In this document: positions 24,131 to 33,313 of the stretch, one piece after another
Layout of the letters: every line of letters begins with the position of its first letter
Position numbering within the stretch: position 1 is the first letter of the stretch
Assembly: GCF_001010415.1 (NCBI RefSeq)
Contig: NZ_JPLE01000072.1
Location: forward strand, 1 to 48,846
DNA length: 48,846 nucleotides
Origin: Xanthomonas pisi DSM 18956
GTDB lineage: Bacteria > Pseudomonadota > Gammaproteobacteria > Xanthomonadales > Xanthomonadaceae
Reading direction: 5' to 3'
The notes under the pieces: generated by a model
The model's database searches: none
What the model saw: only the letters and a program-made list of their open reading frames with translations
Told to the model about the DNA's origin: nothing
Position numbers and translations under genes: made by a program

Positions 24131-25396
24131 TCACACCTGCGAGCGGAACGGGAAGACCAGCTTCTCGCCCAGCTTCTGTCGCAGCGGCCGCGCGCGCCAA
24201 CGCTCCAGTGTGTACTGCTCGGCGCGTTGCAGGTCGCGTTCGAACACCTCGGTCATCTGTGTGGCCAGCGCGCGGTCGTAGACATTCAGGCTGGCCTCGT
24301 CGTTGAGGCGGAACGAGCGGATGTCGAAGTTGGTCGAGCCCACCGACACCAGCAAGGTGTCGATGATCAGCAGCTTGGTGTGCAACATGGTGGGCCGGTA
24401 TTCGTGGATGGCGATGCCGGCCTGCAGCAGCGGCTCCCAGCTGGCCTTGGACGCCAGCCGCACCGACACCGCATCGATATGCTCGCCCGGCAGCAGGACG
24501 CGGATGCGCACGCCACGCGCACGCGCTTCCAGCAGCGAGCGGGTGATCAGCGCATCCGGCACGAAGTAGGCCGCGGCCAGGTCGATGGAGCTGCGCGCCG
24601 CGGCGATGGCGATCAGATACATCAGGTGCATGCTTTCGCTGCCGCCGGCCGGCGAGGCCACGAACAGCTGCGCGTCGCTGTCGCCGGCCGGCGACAGCGC
24701 GGGGTAGTACTCGGCGCCGTTGAGCACGCGGCCGGTGCTCTTGATCCAGTTGTCGTTGAAGGCGGCCTGCACCTGCGCCACCACCGGGCCTTCGATACGG
24801 TAATGCGAATCGCGCCAGTGCTCGGGATCCTGCGCATCGCCCATCCACTGGTCGGCCACGCCGACGCCGCCGGTGAAGCCGATGCGGCCATCGATCACCA
24901 GCAGCTTGCGATGGGTGCGGTTATTGACGCGGTGCAGGTTGTACCAGGTCAGCGGACGGTAGCGGTGCACCTCCACTCCGGCATCGGTCATCTCCTCGAC
25001 CAGCGACGGATCCATCTTCAAACTGCCGCCCCAGTCGATGGTGACGCGCACCTTGACCCCGGCGCGCGCGCGCTCGGACAGCGCCTGGCTGAACTCGCGG
25101 CCGATCTCGCCCGACCAGTAGATGTAGGTTTCGAAGGTGATGGTCTGCTGCGCGCTGCGGATGGCCGCCAGCATCGCCGGGAAGATCTCGCTGCCGTTGT
25201 GCAGCGCCTGGATCCTGTTGCCGGGCAGGATCGCCGGACCCAGCAATACCGACATCTCGCGTTTGAACTGCGGGTCGGCGACGTCGTAGCAGTGGCTGGG
25301 GATGTGCTCGAGCTTTTTCTCGGGCGTGGCGAAGTTGAGCAGCAGCAGCCCCACCACCAGTGTGGCGACGACCGTGGCCACGATGATCCATGTCAT
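24131..25396 (-). CDS. Cardiolipin synthase-like phospholipase D protein
   Basis: A 421-residue membrane-anchored enzyme of the PLD superfamily. One N-terminal helix (IIVATVVATLVVGLLLLNF) is followed by two HKD motifs: His162-Lys164-Asp169 in HRKLLVIDGRIGFTGG and His339-Lys341-Asp346 in HTKLLIIDTLLVSVGSTNFD. The layout and the FETYIYW and NDNWIKSTG blocks fit bacterial cardiolipin synthases of the ClsB type, which join phosphatidyl groups to make cardiolipin. The single N-terminal helix rather than two separates it from ClsA. The ATG at 25396 is chosen as the frame upstream lacks coding character. Confidence 0.88.
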   Translation of the reverse strand: MTWIIVATVVATLVVGLLLLNFATPEKKLEHIPSHCYDVADPQFKREMSVLLGPAILPGNRIQALHNGSEIFPAMLAAIRSAQQTITFETYIYWSGEIGREFSQALSERARAGVKVRVTIDWGGSLKMDPSLVEEMTDAGVEVHRYRPLTWYNLHRVNNRTHRKLLVIDGRIGFTGGVGVADQWMGDAQDPEHWRDSHYRIEGPVVAQVQAAFNDNWIKSTGRVLNGAEYYPALSPAGDSDAQLFVASPAGGSESMHLMYLIAIAAARSSIDLAAAYFVPDALITRSLLEARARGVRIRVLLPGEHIDAVSVRLASKASWEPLLQAGIAIHEYRPTMLHTKLLIIDTLLVSVGSTNFDIRSFRLNDEASLNVYDRALATQMTEVFERDLQRAEQYTLERWRARPLRQKLGEKLVFPFRSQV

Positions 25397-25565
25397 GCAT
25401 CCAACTCCGGTTCCCCTGCCATCGACAGCCCCAAGCGGCCGGCATTCTGGCAAGGCGGGCGGCATGGGGGCCGTGAAGGCAGGCGCGTGCGCTGCGTTGC
25501 CAGGCACTGCCGCAGTGCTGCGACACACGCCGCTGCGCACAGCGGCAGTTGCCGGCGTCCGCGCG

Positions 25566-26114
25566 TCAGCCCGCGCGGGTCAGAAACGCCACCGGTACCG
25601 CGTCGGTGAGCCACACGCCATTGTCGGCCTGAAACAACGGCAGGCCCTGGTCGTGCATCTGTCCGGCCTGGACGATCAGCAATACCGGCGTGCCATAGCG
25701 TGCGCCCACGTCCATGGCGGTCTGCGCATCGGCGGACAGATGCACATGATGGCGTTGGCCCGGGCGCAGGCCTTCGCGCAGGATCGCGTCGAGAAACCGC
25801 GTGGCGGTGCCGTGGTACAGCAGCGTTGGCGGCGCCTTTGCCACATGCGCAAGGGCCACGCTCGCCGTCGAATGGCCCTGCACCGCACGCATGCGCAGGC
25901 CGTCGGCAGACAGCGCAAAACGCTGTTTGTCGCTGCTGGAGATCACCGCGCGGATCAACGCCGCATCCAGTGCCTTGCCGTCGGCATTGGCTGCTGCAAC
26001 CAACGCGTCGATGTCGACCCAGCCGTCGCGATCCAGCACCAGCCCGATGGACTCCGGTGCATGCCGCAAGACGTAGCTGAGGAATTTGCTGGTCTCGGTG
26101 TGGTGCTGGCTCAT
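25566..26114 (-). CDS. kptA: KptA/Tpt1-family RNA 2'-phosphotransferase
   Basis: A 182-residue enzyme that in yeast (Tpt1) moves the 2'-phosphate left on spliced tRNA to NAD+, giving ADP-ribose 1''-2'' cyclic phosphate. The N-terminal winged-helix part has SKFLSYVLRHAPESIGLVLD and DGWVDIDALV. The ADP-ribosyltransferase part has LLYHGTATRFLDAILREGL and HVHLSADAQTA, the conserved Arg, His and His-x-Ser positions. The length is typical. The physiological substrate in bacteria is not established. The gene stands alone and is divergent from the YdeI-like gene. Confidence 0.92.
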   Translation of the reverse strand: MSQHHTETSKFLSYVLRHAPESIGLVLDRDGWVDIDALVAAANADGKALDAALIRAVISSSDKQRFALSADGLRMRAVQGHSTASVALAHVAKAPPTLLYHGTATRFLDAILREGLRPGQRHHVHLSADAQTAMDVGARYGTPVLLIVQAGQMHDQGLPLFQADNGVWLTDAVPVAFLTRAG

Positions 26115-26303
26115 GGTGATTGCGCTGGACGATCCGTGTGCCCGGTACGCCGCAGTTTACAGGTGGCGATGGAGCGGTTGCCTGAGCGCCGCGCAGGCGC
26201 GATCGGTGCTGCTGTTCGCGCGTGTGCAAGGCGCTGGTGCGGCGTCTGCGTGCGGCGCGCATGGTCGCTGCGCGTCTGTCTGCGCGGTGCTATCGTCCGC
26301 GCA

Positions 26304-26855
26304 ATGGTCAAGCCAGCCGCTACCATCGGCTTCAAGGCGACGCTGCTGCGACCGGCAGCGCCAGCCGATGCCACCTGGCTGTTTGTGCAGCTGCCCGCCA
26401 CCGCAAGCAACCAACTGCCGACGCGCGGCATGGTCAGCGTGGCCGGCACACTGGCCGGTCATCCCGTGCAGGCGACCTTGCAGCCCGACGGGCAGGGTGG
26501 GCACTGGCTCAAGGTCGAACACGCATTGCAGCAGGCCGCAGGCGTTGCGGCCGGCGCGCAGGTTGCGTTGGCGATCGCGCCGGTCGCAGAAGAACCCGAG
26601 CCGGTGGTGCCCGACGATCTGCACGCCGCACTTGCCGCGCATCCCGCCGCGCAGACGACCTGGGACGACATCACTGCGGTGGCGCGGCGCGACTGGATCT
26701 TCTGGATCGTCTCGGGGAAGAAGGCCCAGACGCGGGTCAAGCGCATCGCCACCGCCTGCGACATGCTTGCCTCCGGCAAGCGACGTGCGTGCTGTTTCGA
26801 TCGGTCGGGCATGTACAGCAAATCGCTTGCCGCGCCAACGCGCAAAGCGGGCTGA
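26304..26855 (+). CDS. YdeI/OmpD-associated family protein (DUF1905 plus C-terminal YdeI domain)
   Basis: A 183-residue cytoplasmic protein. The first half is a DUF1905-like beta-barrel (ATWLFVQLPATASNQLPTRG, then VSVAGTLAGHPVQATLQPDG). The second has PVVPDDLHAALAAHPAAQ, WDDITAVARRDWIFWIVSGK and QTRVKRIATACDMLASGKRR, the bacteriocin-protection YdeI/OmpD-associated signature. Relatives have been linked to resistance to antimicrobial peptides and bacteriocins, but the mechanism is unclear. The ATG at 26304 lacks a strong ribosome site. Confidence 0.85.
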   Translation: MVKPAATIGFKATLLRPAAPADATWLFVQLPATASNQLPTRGMVSVAGTLAGHPVQATLQPDGQGGHWLKVEHALQQAAGVAAGAQVALAIAPVAEEPEPVVPDDLHAALAAHPAAQTTWDDITAVARRDWIFWIVSGKKAQTRVKRIATACDMLASGKRRACCFDRSGMYSKSLAAPTRKAG

Positions 26856-26968
26856 AGCGGGCGCGCGGCATCTGGAGCTGCGCTTGTATATGCGCCGAAA
26901 TGCTTACATGCGTCACACAAGCGCGCACCTATACTCCGGGGCTGCCCCATCCATGAGGTTCTGACTGC

Positions 26969-28330
26969 ATGAGCGCACCCCCATCGTCTCCGATCGCCGC
27001 CGGTTCTGGCGCAGCACCCGGTAGCCTTCGCCGCTCGGTGTCCAATACGCTCAAGGGATCGGCCGGCAACCTGGTCGAGTGGTACGACGTCTACGTCTAC
27101 TCGGTGTTCGCCACGTATTTCGAATCGCAGTTCTTCTCCAAGGAAGACAAGAACGCCACCATGTTCGTGTGGGCGATCTTTGCGATGACCTTCCTGATGC
27201 GCCCGATCGGTGCGTGGTATTTCGGCCGCTTCGCCGACCGTTACGGCCGCCGCCTGGCGTTGACCATCTCGGTGTCGATGATGGCGCTGTGCTCGTTCGT
27301 CATCGCGGTGACGCCGACGGTGGCCACGATCGGCATCGCCGCGCCGATCATCCTGCTGCTGGCGCGCCTGCTGCAGGGCTTTGCCACCGGCGGCGAGTAC
27401 GGCACCAGCGCCACCTACATGTCCGAGGCGGCGATTCCCGGCCGACGCGGGTTCCTGTCGTCGTTCCATTACGTCACGCTGGTCGGCGGCCACGTGCTGG
27501 CGCAGACCACCTTGTTGGTGATGCTGCACTTCTTCGATGCGCCGCAGGTGTCCGAGTGGGGCTGGCGCGTGGCGTTCGGCCTGGGCGGCATCGGTGCGCT
27601 GGTGGTGTTCTGGCTGCGCCAGACCATGGACGAGTCGCTGAGCTCCGAATCCATCGCCGACTCGCGCACCGGCAAGGCCAAGGCGTCGGGTTCGATGCGC
27701 GAGCTGTTCGTCAATCAGTGGCGCCCGCTGCTGTTGTGCTTTTTGATCACCGCCGGCGGCACGATCGCGTTCTACACCTATTCGGTGACCGGCCCGAAGA
27801 TGATCCAGACCGCGTTCGCCGGTGGCGACGTGATGGCCGGCACCATCATCAACCTGGTCGCGCTGACGGTGCTGATGCTGATGCAGCCGGTGGGCGGCTG
27901 GTTGTCGGACATCGTCGGGCGCAAGAGCCTGCTGGTGTTCTTCGGGATCGGCGGGGTGCTCTACACCTGGTTCCTGGTGATGGAGCTGCCCAAGCAGACC
28001 GACTGGTTGACCGCGTTTGCGATCCTCACCGTGGGCTTTGTGATCCTGACCGGCTACACCTCGATCAATGCGGTGGTGAAGGCGGAACTGTTCCCCACCC
28101 ATGTGCGCGCGCTGGGCGTCGGCCTGGGCTATGCGCTGGCGAACTCCGCCTTTGGCGGTACCGCGCCGCTGCTGTACCAGGCCTCGTTGAAGACCGGCCA
28201 TGTCAGCGAGTTCGTGATCTACGCCACGGCGGTGATCGCGGTGTCGTTGGTGGTCTACATGTTCTTCCTGACCAACAAGGGCAGCAACTGGCTGGACGAC
28301 GAAGCGGCGATGCATCAGCGCAAGCGCTAA
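26969..28330 (+). CDS. kgtP: MFS metabolite:H+ symporter, alpha-ketoglutarate permease-like (KgtP)
   Basis: A 453-residue inner-membrane transporter of the MHS group with twelve predicted helices. Group hallmarks are GNLVEWYDVYVYSVFATYF, the loop FGRFADRYGRR between helices 2 and 3, RLLQGFATGGEYGTSATYMSE in helix 4-5, and GWLSDIVGRKSLLVFFGIG in the second half. The closest well-known match is KgtP, which takes up 2-oxoglutarate with protons; other dicarboxylates or quaternary amines are possible. The end of the gene runs into a compound inverted repeat (28335-28463) that separates it from the convergent efflux operon. Confidence 0.88.
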   Translation: MSAPPSSPIAAGSGAAPGSLRRSVSNTLKGSAGNLVEWYDVYVYSVFATYFESQFFSKEDKNATMFVWAIFAMTFLMRPIGAWYFGRFADRYGRRLALTISVSMMALCSFVIAVTPTVATIGIAAPIILLLARLLQGFATGGEYGTSATYMSEAAIPGRRGFLSSFHYVTLVGGHVLAQTTLLVMLHFFDAPQVSEWGWRVAFGLGGIGALVVFWLRQTMDESLSSESIADSRTGKAKASGSMRELFVNQWRPLLLCFLITAGGTIAFYTYSVTGPKMIQTAFAGGDVMAGTIINLVALTVLMLMQPVGGWLSDIVGRKSLLVFFGIGGVLYTWFLVMELPKQTDWLTAFAILTVGFVILTGYTSINAVVKAELFPTHVRALGVGLGYALANSAFGGTAPLLYQASLKTGHVSEFVIYATAVIAVSLVVYMFFLTNKGSNWLDDEAAMHQRKR

Positions 28331-28334
28331 TCTT

Positions 28335-28379
28335 CCTTCTCCCTTCGGGAGAAGGTGCCCGAAGGGCGGATGAGGGTAC
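28335..28379 (+). repeat. Palindromic repeat, downstream of kgtP
   Basis: CCTTCTCCCTTCGGGAGAAGG followed by GTGCCCGAAGGGCGGATGAGGG, starting 5 bp after the stop. With the opposed copy at 28421-28463 it forms a large imperfect inverted repeat (arms GATGAGGGTACGA...GCGAAGCC and its complement), a likely bidirectional terminator between convergent genes. Confidence 0.85.
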
Positions 28380-28420
28380 GAGCGAAGCCACGTGCAGTTG
28401 GAACGACACGAGGGCTTCGC

Positions 28421-28463
28421 CCCGTACCCTCACCCCAACCCCTCTCCCGAGGGGAGAGGGGCT
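28421..28463 (-). repeat. Palindromic repeat, inverted copy at the 3' end of the FUSC gene
   Basis: Read on the minus strand: CCCCTCTCCCCTCGGGAGAG followed by GGGTTGGGGTGAGGGTACGG. The stop codon of the FUSC-family gene (TGA at 28430-28432) lies inside this element. Confidence 0.85.
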
Positions 28464-30619
28464 AAAGGCAGCTGCATCCTTGATACTTCAGAGCGTTGCG
28501 GCGCCGTCTGCGCAAACACGCTGTAACGCAGCCCGATCAACCCCAACAGCGCTTCATCGCGATGTGCGCCTGCCGGCACCTTGCCCACGCGCGCCAGCGA
28601 CAGATCCAGACGATCACGCAGAGATTCCGGCCCCGGTAACGGGCGTTTGTGCGCAATCTGCAGCCGATAATGTTTGGCAACATCGACCAGGATCGCGTCC
28701 ACCGCCTCGACGCTCGGCTGCGGCAAGCCATGCCGCGCACTGCGCAGCTGCAGGATGTTCAAGCCCACGCGCACTTCGTTGAGCATATCCACCGAGGCCA
28801 GGTCGCTGCCCTGCGGCGCCAATGCCAGCCTGGGCGCGAGCAGGCCGAGCAGATCCAGCATGCGCGCAGCGAACTGGTGGCGGTCCTGCGCGCCGCGGCC
28901 ATCGGCGGCATCGGCCAGCGTGCGCCAGCCCTGGCGCACCAGCCGGCGCGCGCTCCATTCGGCGCCGACCGAGCGGAACACCCGCGTCAGTACCACCGCA
29001 AATCCGATTCCCAGCACCATCGCCACCGCCGCGTTGACGAAGCTCTGGATGTTGGCGTTGTAGGTGTTCTGCAGGCTGAGCAGGGCGGTGAGGTTCACCA
29101 CCAGCGGCAGCGCGATCAACATGCTCTTGGGGCGATGCAGCAACGCGCCGATCGGCAGGAAGACCGCCGCCAGTACCAGCACCAGCATCGGGAAATCGTG
29201 GATGGCCGGGAAGACGCCGAACAGGTAAATGCCGGCGACCACGCTGGCCACTACCGCCCAGGTCAGGAACGACAGCATGCTCGGTGCGGGGTCGTCCTGC
29301 GCGGCAAAGAAGGCGGCCGTGACCGCCGCCATCATTGCGCCGTTGCCGCCGCCTTCCCAACCGATGCCGATCCACAGCACGCAGTACGCCAGCAGCGCAA
29401 AGCCCGCGCTCAGCGCGGAAAACGCGGCCATGCCGAAGTCGATGTGCCGCGCGCCGCTGACAGGTAGGCCTGCAGCGGCCTGCGGCCGCGACATGCCTCG
29501 CCGCTGCAGCAGCGAGGGTTGCCTGCGCGAACGCGCATCGGCGTCTGCCCGCGCAACGTCGGCCGATGCTGCGGATGCAGAGCCTGCTGCCGACGCCTGC
29601 AGCGCCGGCAACGCAGTGCCGTGCAGCAAGGCCTGCTCCAGCGCGCGGCAGTCCTGCCAGAGGTCGAGCAATTCTTCCAGACGCAGCAGCAAGCTCGCCA
29701 GCAGCAGATGCGCGATGTCCTGATCCACCACCGGGCGCAGTGCGGCGATGCGTGCGCGCAACGCGTCGACGTCCGCATCGCTGCGTGCGTCCTCGTCCTG
29801 ATCCACCCAGGCCGCGACGTCCTCCAGCAGCACGCCGATATCAGGCGACTGCGCAGACCCATCGCGTTGCAATGCATCCAGCCGATCGGCGATCGACGAC
29901 AGCACCGGCAACAGCATCAGCATGCGTGCGCGCAGTTGCTCCATGGCCGGCGCCGCAGGGGCATGGCGCGGATCGTCGTGACGGACGAAGGCGATCAAGG
30001 CCTCGAACTGCACCAGGTCCGCCGCCAGACGATTGCGCGGCGCGTGCGAGGCGCCACGCTGCAGCACCTGCCGGCACCATTGCGCAGCGTCCTGCATCCA
30101 GTTGCCGATGCGTGCGGTAAGCATCGGCCGCACCGAGGCGGGGAACACGAGCGAGGCGAACAGCACCGCCATCACCGTGCCCAGCACGATCTCTTCGCTG
30201 CGCGCCACCACGGTGTCGAAGATGCCTTCCGGCGCGGTCACCGCAGGAAAACCGATGAAGGCGGTGGTGTAGCCGGCCAGCAAGAACGCATAGCCGCGCG
30301 GGCCGCGATTGAGCAGCGCCAGGAACAGGCAGGCCGACAGCCACAGCGCCATCGCCGCGCTCAGCAGCAGCGGGGTTTCGACCAGATTCGGCAGCATCAC
30401 CAAGGTGGCCGCGCCGGCCAGCAGCGTGCCGAGCACGCGGTACACGCCCTTGGCACGGGTAGGCCCCAGAAGCGGCTGGGAGACGATGTAGACGGTGGCC
30501 ATCGCCCAGTACGGCCGCGACAGATTGCCGGCCAGCGCCACGTACAGCGCCGCGATCGAAGCGGCAAAGGTCTTGACCGAGAACAGCCAGGCCTGGCGAT
30601 CGCGCAGCAATGCGTTCAT
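28430..30619 (-). CDS. FUSC-family aromatic acid/drug exporter inner-membrane protein
   Basis: A 729-residue pump with two blocks of membrane helices: about residues 15-170 (from ALYVALAGNLSRPYWAMATV) and about 390-540 (IDFGMAAFSALSAGFALLAY, then WEGGGNGAMMAAVTAAFFAA). A cytoplasmic region follows each block, as in AaeB/YccS-type proteins. AaeB exports aromatic carboxylic acids such as p-hydroxybenzoate; the substrate here is inferred only. The start overlaps the outer-membrane-factor gene by 4 bp (ATGA). It is last in a MarR-controlled operon. The final residues (about 12, LAPLPSGEGLG at the end) and the stop codon come from the palindromic repeat at 28421, so the native C-terminus has been replaced or extended. 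Confidence 0.88.
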   Translation of the reverse strand: MNALLRDRQAWLFSVKTFAASIAALYVALAGNLSRPYWAMATVYIVSQPLLGPTRAKGVYRVLGTLLAGAATLVMLPNLVETPLLLSAAMALWLSACLFLALLNRGPRGYAFLLAGYTTAFIGFPAVTAPEGIFDTVVARSEEIVLGTVMAVLFASLVFPASVRPMLTARIGNWMQDAAQWCRQVLQRGASHAPRNRLAADLVQFEALIAFVRHDDPRHAPAAPAMEQLRARMLMLLPVLSSIADRLDALQRDGSAQSPDIGVLLEDVAAWVDQDEDARSDADVDALRARIAALRPVVDQDIAHLLLASLLLRLEELLDLWQDCRALEQALLHGTALPALQASAAGSASAASADVARADADARSRRQPSLLQRRGMSRPQAAAGLPVSGARHIDFGMAAFSALSAGFALLAYCVLWIGIGWEGGGNGAMMAAVTAAFFAAQDDPAPSMLSFLTWAVVASVVAGIYLFGVFPAIHDFPMLVLVLAAVFLPIGALLHRPKSMLIALPLVVNLTALLSLQNTYNANIQSFVNAAVAMVLGIGFAVVLTRVFRSVGAEWSARRLVRQGWRTLADAADGRGAQDRHQFAARMLDLLGLLAPRLALAPQGSDLASVDMLNEVRVGLNILQLRSARHGLPQPSVEAVDAILVDVAKHYRLQIAHKRPLPGPESLRDRLDLSLARVGKVPAGAHRDEALLGLIGLRYSVFAQTAPQRSEVSRMQLPLAPLPSGEGLG

Positions 30620-32076
30620 CGCGCGGCAGTGGCAGCGGTGGCGTCGCTGCGGGCGTCGGTGTTCCAGCCGCCGCCCAGCGCCAGAAACAGCTGGATCTGA
30701 TCCTGCGACACCTGCGCCTGCGCGGTGGCCAGCGTCATGTCGGCGGTGGCCAGGGTGCGCTCGGCATCCAGGCTGGACAGATACGGCGTGCGCCCGCCCT
30801 GATACAGCCGGCGGTTTTGCGACGAGGCCAGCTCGGCCTGTTGCTGCGCCTGCTCCAGCAGATGCAGGCGGTCCAGATCCTGCGCATAGCGCGACAGCGT
30901 GGTCTGCACCTCGCGCAGCGCCTGCAGCACGGTGTGATCGAACTGCGCCAACGCGGCATCGGCACCGGCCTCGGTGGCGCGCACGCGCGCATGCGCGCCG
31001 CTGGAGGGCAGCGTCCAGGAAATCAGCGGGCCCAACGACCAGGCATGCGTGGCCGGCTCGCCGAAGTCCGCCAGCAGGCCGGTGGCGCCGATCGAGCCAC
31101 CCAGGCGGATCTCCGGATACAGCTCGGCGGTGGCCACGCCGATACGCGCGGTGGCTGCGGCCAGCCGCCGCTCGGCCTGGCGTACATCCGGGCGACGCGC
31201 CAGCAGCGCACGGCCATCGCCGATCGGGATCGGTCGCTGCAAGGCCGGCGCGTGCTCGCAGCCGTCTGCACCGGCAGGCAGCTCGCCCGGGGTCTTGCCG
31301 AGCAATGCGGCCAGTTGATAGCCGGCGGCCTGGCGGCGCGCGCGCAGCGGCGGCAGCGCCGCTTCCAGCATCGCCACCTGCGCGGTGGCGCGGGCCAGAT
31401 CGGGCGGTGTGCCGCGTCCGGCGGCGATCAAACGCTGGGTGATCTCGCGGCTGCGCTGCTGCAATTGCAGCGAATGCTCGGCCACGTGCAGCTCATGGTT
31501 GGCATGGCAGATCTCCACATAACTGCCGGCGACCTGCGCGGCCACGTTGACCCGGGCCAGATCGATCGCGGCCTGGGCGACTTGCGTGTCGGCGTGCGCG
31601 GCTTCGGCGCCGCGTTGCAGCTTGCCGAACAGGTCGAACTGGTACGACACGCCCAACTTGCCGTCGGCCAGGTTGAACACCGGCAGCTTTTCCTCCTGCA
31701 GGAAGGCTTCGGCCGACACCTGCGCGCGGCTGACGCCGGCCTCCACCTCGTAATCGAAGCCGCCGGCATCCATGGCCTGTTCGTACACCGCTGCGGCGCG
31801 GCGCAGGTTGGCGCTGGCCACCTTCAACTCGACGTTGTCGCGCAACGCCTGTTCGACCAGGCGGTCGAGCATCGGGTCGCGATACAGCGCCCACCAGCGT
31901 GCCGGCAGCGGCGCGCCGGGCTGCACCTGGTCGTTGCCGGTGTCGATGAACGCGGCATTGGCGGCCGGCCGCCGGTAGGCGGATTGACCGGGCAGTGCGT
32001 AATCGGGGCCGACCGTGCTGCAGGCGGCCAGCACGGTGACGGCAGCGCTCAGGCCGAGCAGGCGCAAGCGGTTCAT
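30616..32076 (-). CDS. Outer-membrane efflux lipoprotein, NodT/OprM family
   Basis: A 486-residue TolC-like channel. The N-terminus is a lipoprotein signal (LLGLSAAVTVLAAC, Cys19), then STVGPDYALPG as in most NodT proteins. Two repeats of the outer-membrane efflux domain follow, with the typical GRGTPPDLARATAQVAMLEA in the first half and LYQGGRTPYLSSLDAERTLA in the second. It gives the tripartite pump its exit through the outer membrane. It overlaps both the adaptor gene upstream and the FUSC gene downstream by 4 bp. Confidence 0.9.
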   Translation of the reverse strand: MNRLRLLGLSAAVTVLAACSTVGPDYALPGQSAYRRPAANAAFIDTGNDQVQPGAPLPARWWALYRDPMLDRLVEQALRDNVELKVASANLRRAAAVYEQAMDAGGFDYEVEAGVSRAQVSAEAFLQEEKLPVFNLADGKLGVSYQFDLFGKLQRGAEAAHADTQVAQAAIDLARVNVAAQVAGSYVEICHANHELHVAEHSLQLQQRSREITQRLIAAGRGTPPDLARATAQVAMLEAALPPLRARRQAAGYQLAALLGKTPGELPAGADGCEHAPALQRPIPIGDGRALLARRPDVRQAERRLAAATARIGVATAELYPEIRLGGSIGATGLLADFGEPATHAWSLGPLISWTLPSSGAHARVRATEAGADAALAQFDHTVLQALREVQTTLSRYAQDLDRLHLLEQAQQQAELASSQNRRLYQGGRTPYLSSLDAERTLATADMTLATAQAQVSQDQIQLFLALGGGWNTDARSDATAATAAR

Positions 32077-32996
32077 GGCGCGGCCTTTGCCTGCACGTGC
32101 GCAGGCGAGGCAGCGGACGGCGTCTGCGTGGCATCGGGCAGGATCGTCACCGTGGCGGTACGCCCGGCAATCAGCTGCACGTGCGTGGGCACGTCGTCCA
32201 GCGCGATGCGCACCGGGATGCGCTGCGCCAGCCGCACCCAGTCGAATGCCGGGGTGACGTTGGGCAACGCGCCGGCGCTACCGCTGCGATAACGGTCTTC
32301 GATACCGGCAGCGATGCTCTGCACATGCCCGTGCAGGGTCACCGGCTCGCCCATCAGGCGCACGTCCACGCGCTGGCCGGCATGCACGCCGTGCAGGCGG
32401 GTTTCTTCGAAATAGCCATCGACGCGGAACGAGCCGGTATCCAGCACCGCCACCACCGGGCGCCCGGCGCTGACGTAATCGCCCACGCGCACGGTGCGGT
32501 CGCTGACGTGCCCGTCGGCCGGGCTGCGCACCTGGGTGCGCTCCAGATTGAGCTGGGCCAGGTCCACCGCCGACTGCGCGGTGGCCACCGCCGCCTGCGC
32601 TTTTTGCACATTGGAGCGGCGTACCTCGGCATCTTCGGCGGCCACCAGGTCCTGCAGGCTGCGGTCGCGCGCGATCTCGCGGCGCAGCTGGCTCAGCGTG
32701 GCCTGGCGCTCGGCCAGTGCGGCGCGGGCCTGTTCCAGCGCGATCGCATAGCGCGCCCGGTCCACCACAAACAGCAGCTGGCCGCGCTTGACCGCCTGGT
32801 TGTCGGCCACCGCCACCGATTCCACCAGCCCGGACACATCCGGCGCCACCTGCACCACATCGGCGCCCACGTGCGCATCGCGCGTCCATGGCGCTTCCAT
32901 GTAGTAGCGCCACAACTGCTGCAGCACCAGTGCGGCCACCACCACCATCGCCAGGGTCAGCAGCGCCGGCCCCGCGGTCTTGATCAGCTTTTTCAC
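32073..32996 (-). CDS. HlyD-family periplasmic adaptor (AaeA/EmrA-like)
   Basis: A 307-residue membrane-fusion protein. One N-terminal helix (TAGPALLTLAMVVVAALVLQ) is followed by a lipoyl half (PWTRDAHVGADVVQVAPDVS), a coiled-coil hairpin (about 90-165, with ARAALAERQATLSQLRREIA) and a second lipoyl and beta-barrel part (RSPADGHVSDRTVRVGDYVS). The start is a GTG that overlaps the DUF1656 stop by 4 bp (GTGA), so earlier in-frame ATGs are ruled out as unneeded. It links the FUSC pump to the outer-membrane channel. Confidence 0.88.
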   Translation of the reverse strand: MKKLIKTAGPALLTLAMVVVAALVLQQLWRYYMEAPWTRDAHVGADVVQVAPDVSGLVESVAVADNQAVKRGQLLFVVDRARYAIALEQARAALAERQATLSQLRREIARDRSLQDLVAAEDAEVRRSNVQKAQAAVATAQSAVDLAQLNLERTQVRSPADGHVSDRTVRVGDYVSAGRPVVAVLDTGSFRVDGYFEETRLHGVHAGQRVDVRLMGEPVTLHGHVQSIAAGIEDRYRSGSAGALPNVTPAFDWVRLAQRIPVRIALDDVPTHVQLIAGRTATVTILPDATQTPSAASPAHVQAKAAP

Positions 32997-33202
32997 GATT
33001 GCATCCAACGGGTAAGGAAAAACAGGCCGCCCAGCAGCGCGATGTACAGCGCCAGGTTGAACAGCGCCGGGTGCCAGACATGGCGATACGCACCGGCGCG
33101 GGTCAGCAGCGCGCCGATGGCGCTGTTGAGCAGGTAGGCCAGCGTCATCAACGCCAGCAAGGTGGGAACGAACACACCGTAGAGACTGAATTCGCCGTAC
33201 AT
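32993..33202 (-). CDS. DUF1656 small membrane protein (AaeX-like)
   Basis: A 69-residue protein with two hydrophobic segments (FVPTLLALMTLAYLLNSAIG and LFNLALYIALLGGLFFL), starting MYGEFSLYGVF, the usual start of DUF1656. The ATG at 33202 has AGGA upstream; an in-frame ATG at 33211 is an alternative. Members are nearly always found with HlyD and FUSC genes, as here. Its role in the pump is unknown. Confidence 0.85.
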   Translation of the reverse strand: MYGEFSLYGVFVPTLLALMTLAYLLNSAIGALLTRAGAYRHVWHPALFNLALYIALLGGLFFLTRWMQS

Positions 33203-33313
33203 CGGGCACATCCTGGGAAATGGGGAACAACCACGTCCGGCGCCGTGCGCAATGCGCACCGGGCCATCCGCAACGTCACAACCGGCGTCGCGACACGACG
33301 CCCGACAGCGGGC

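Noticed and set aside
26459..28315. A 618-codon minus-strand frame opposite kgtP
   Set aside because: It is a shadow of kgtP and the YdeI-like gene; composition is His/Arg/Gln-rich as expected for antisense GC-rich DNA.
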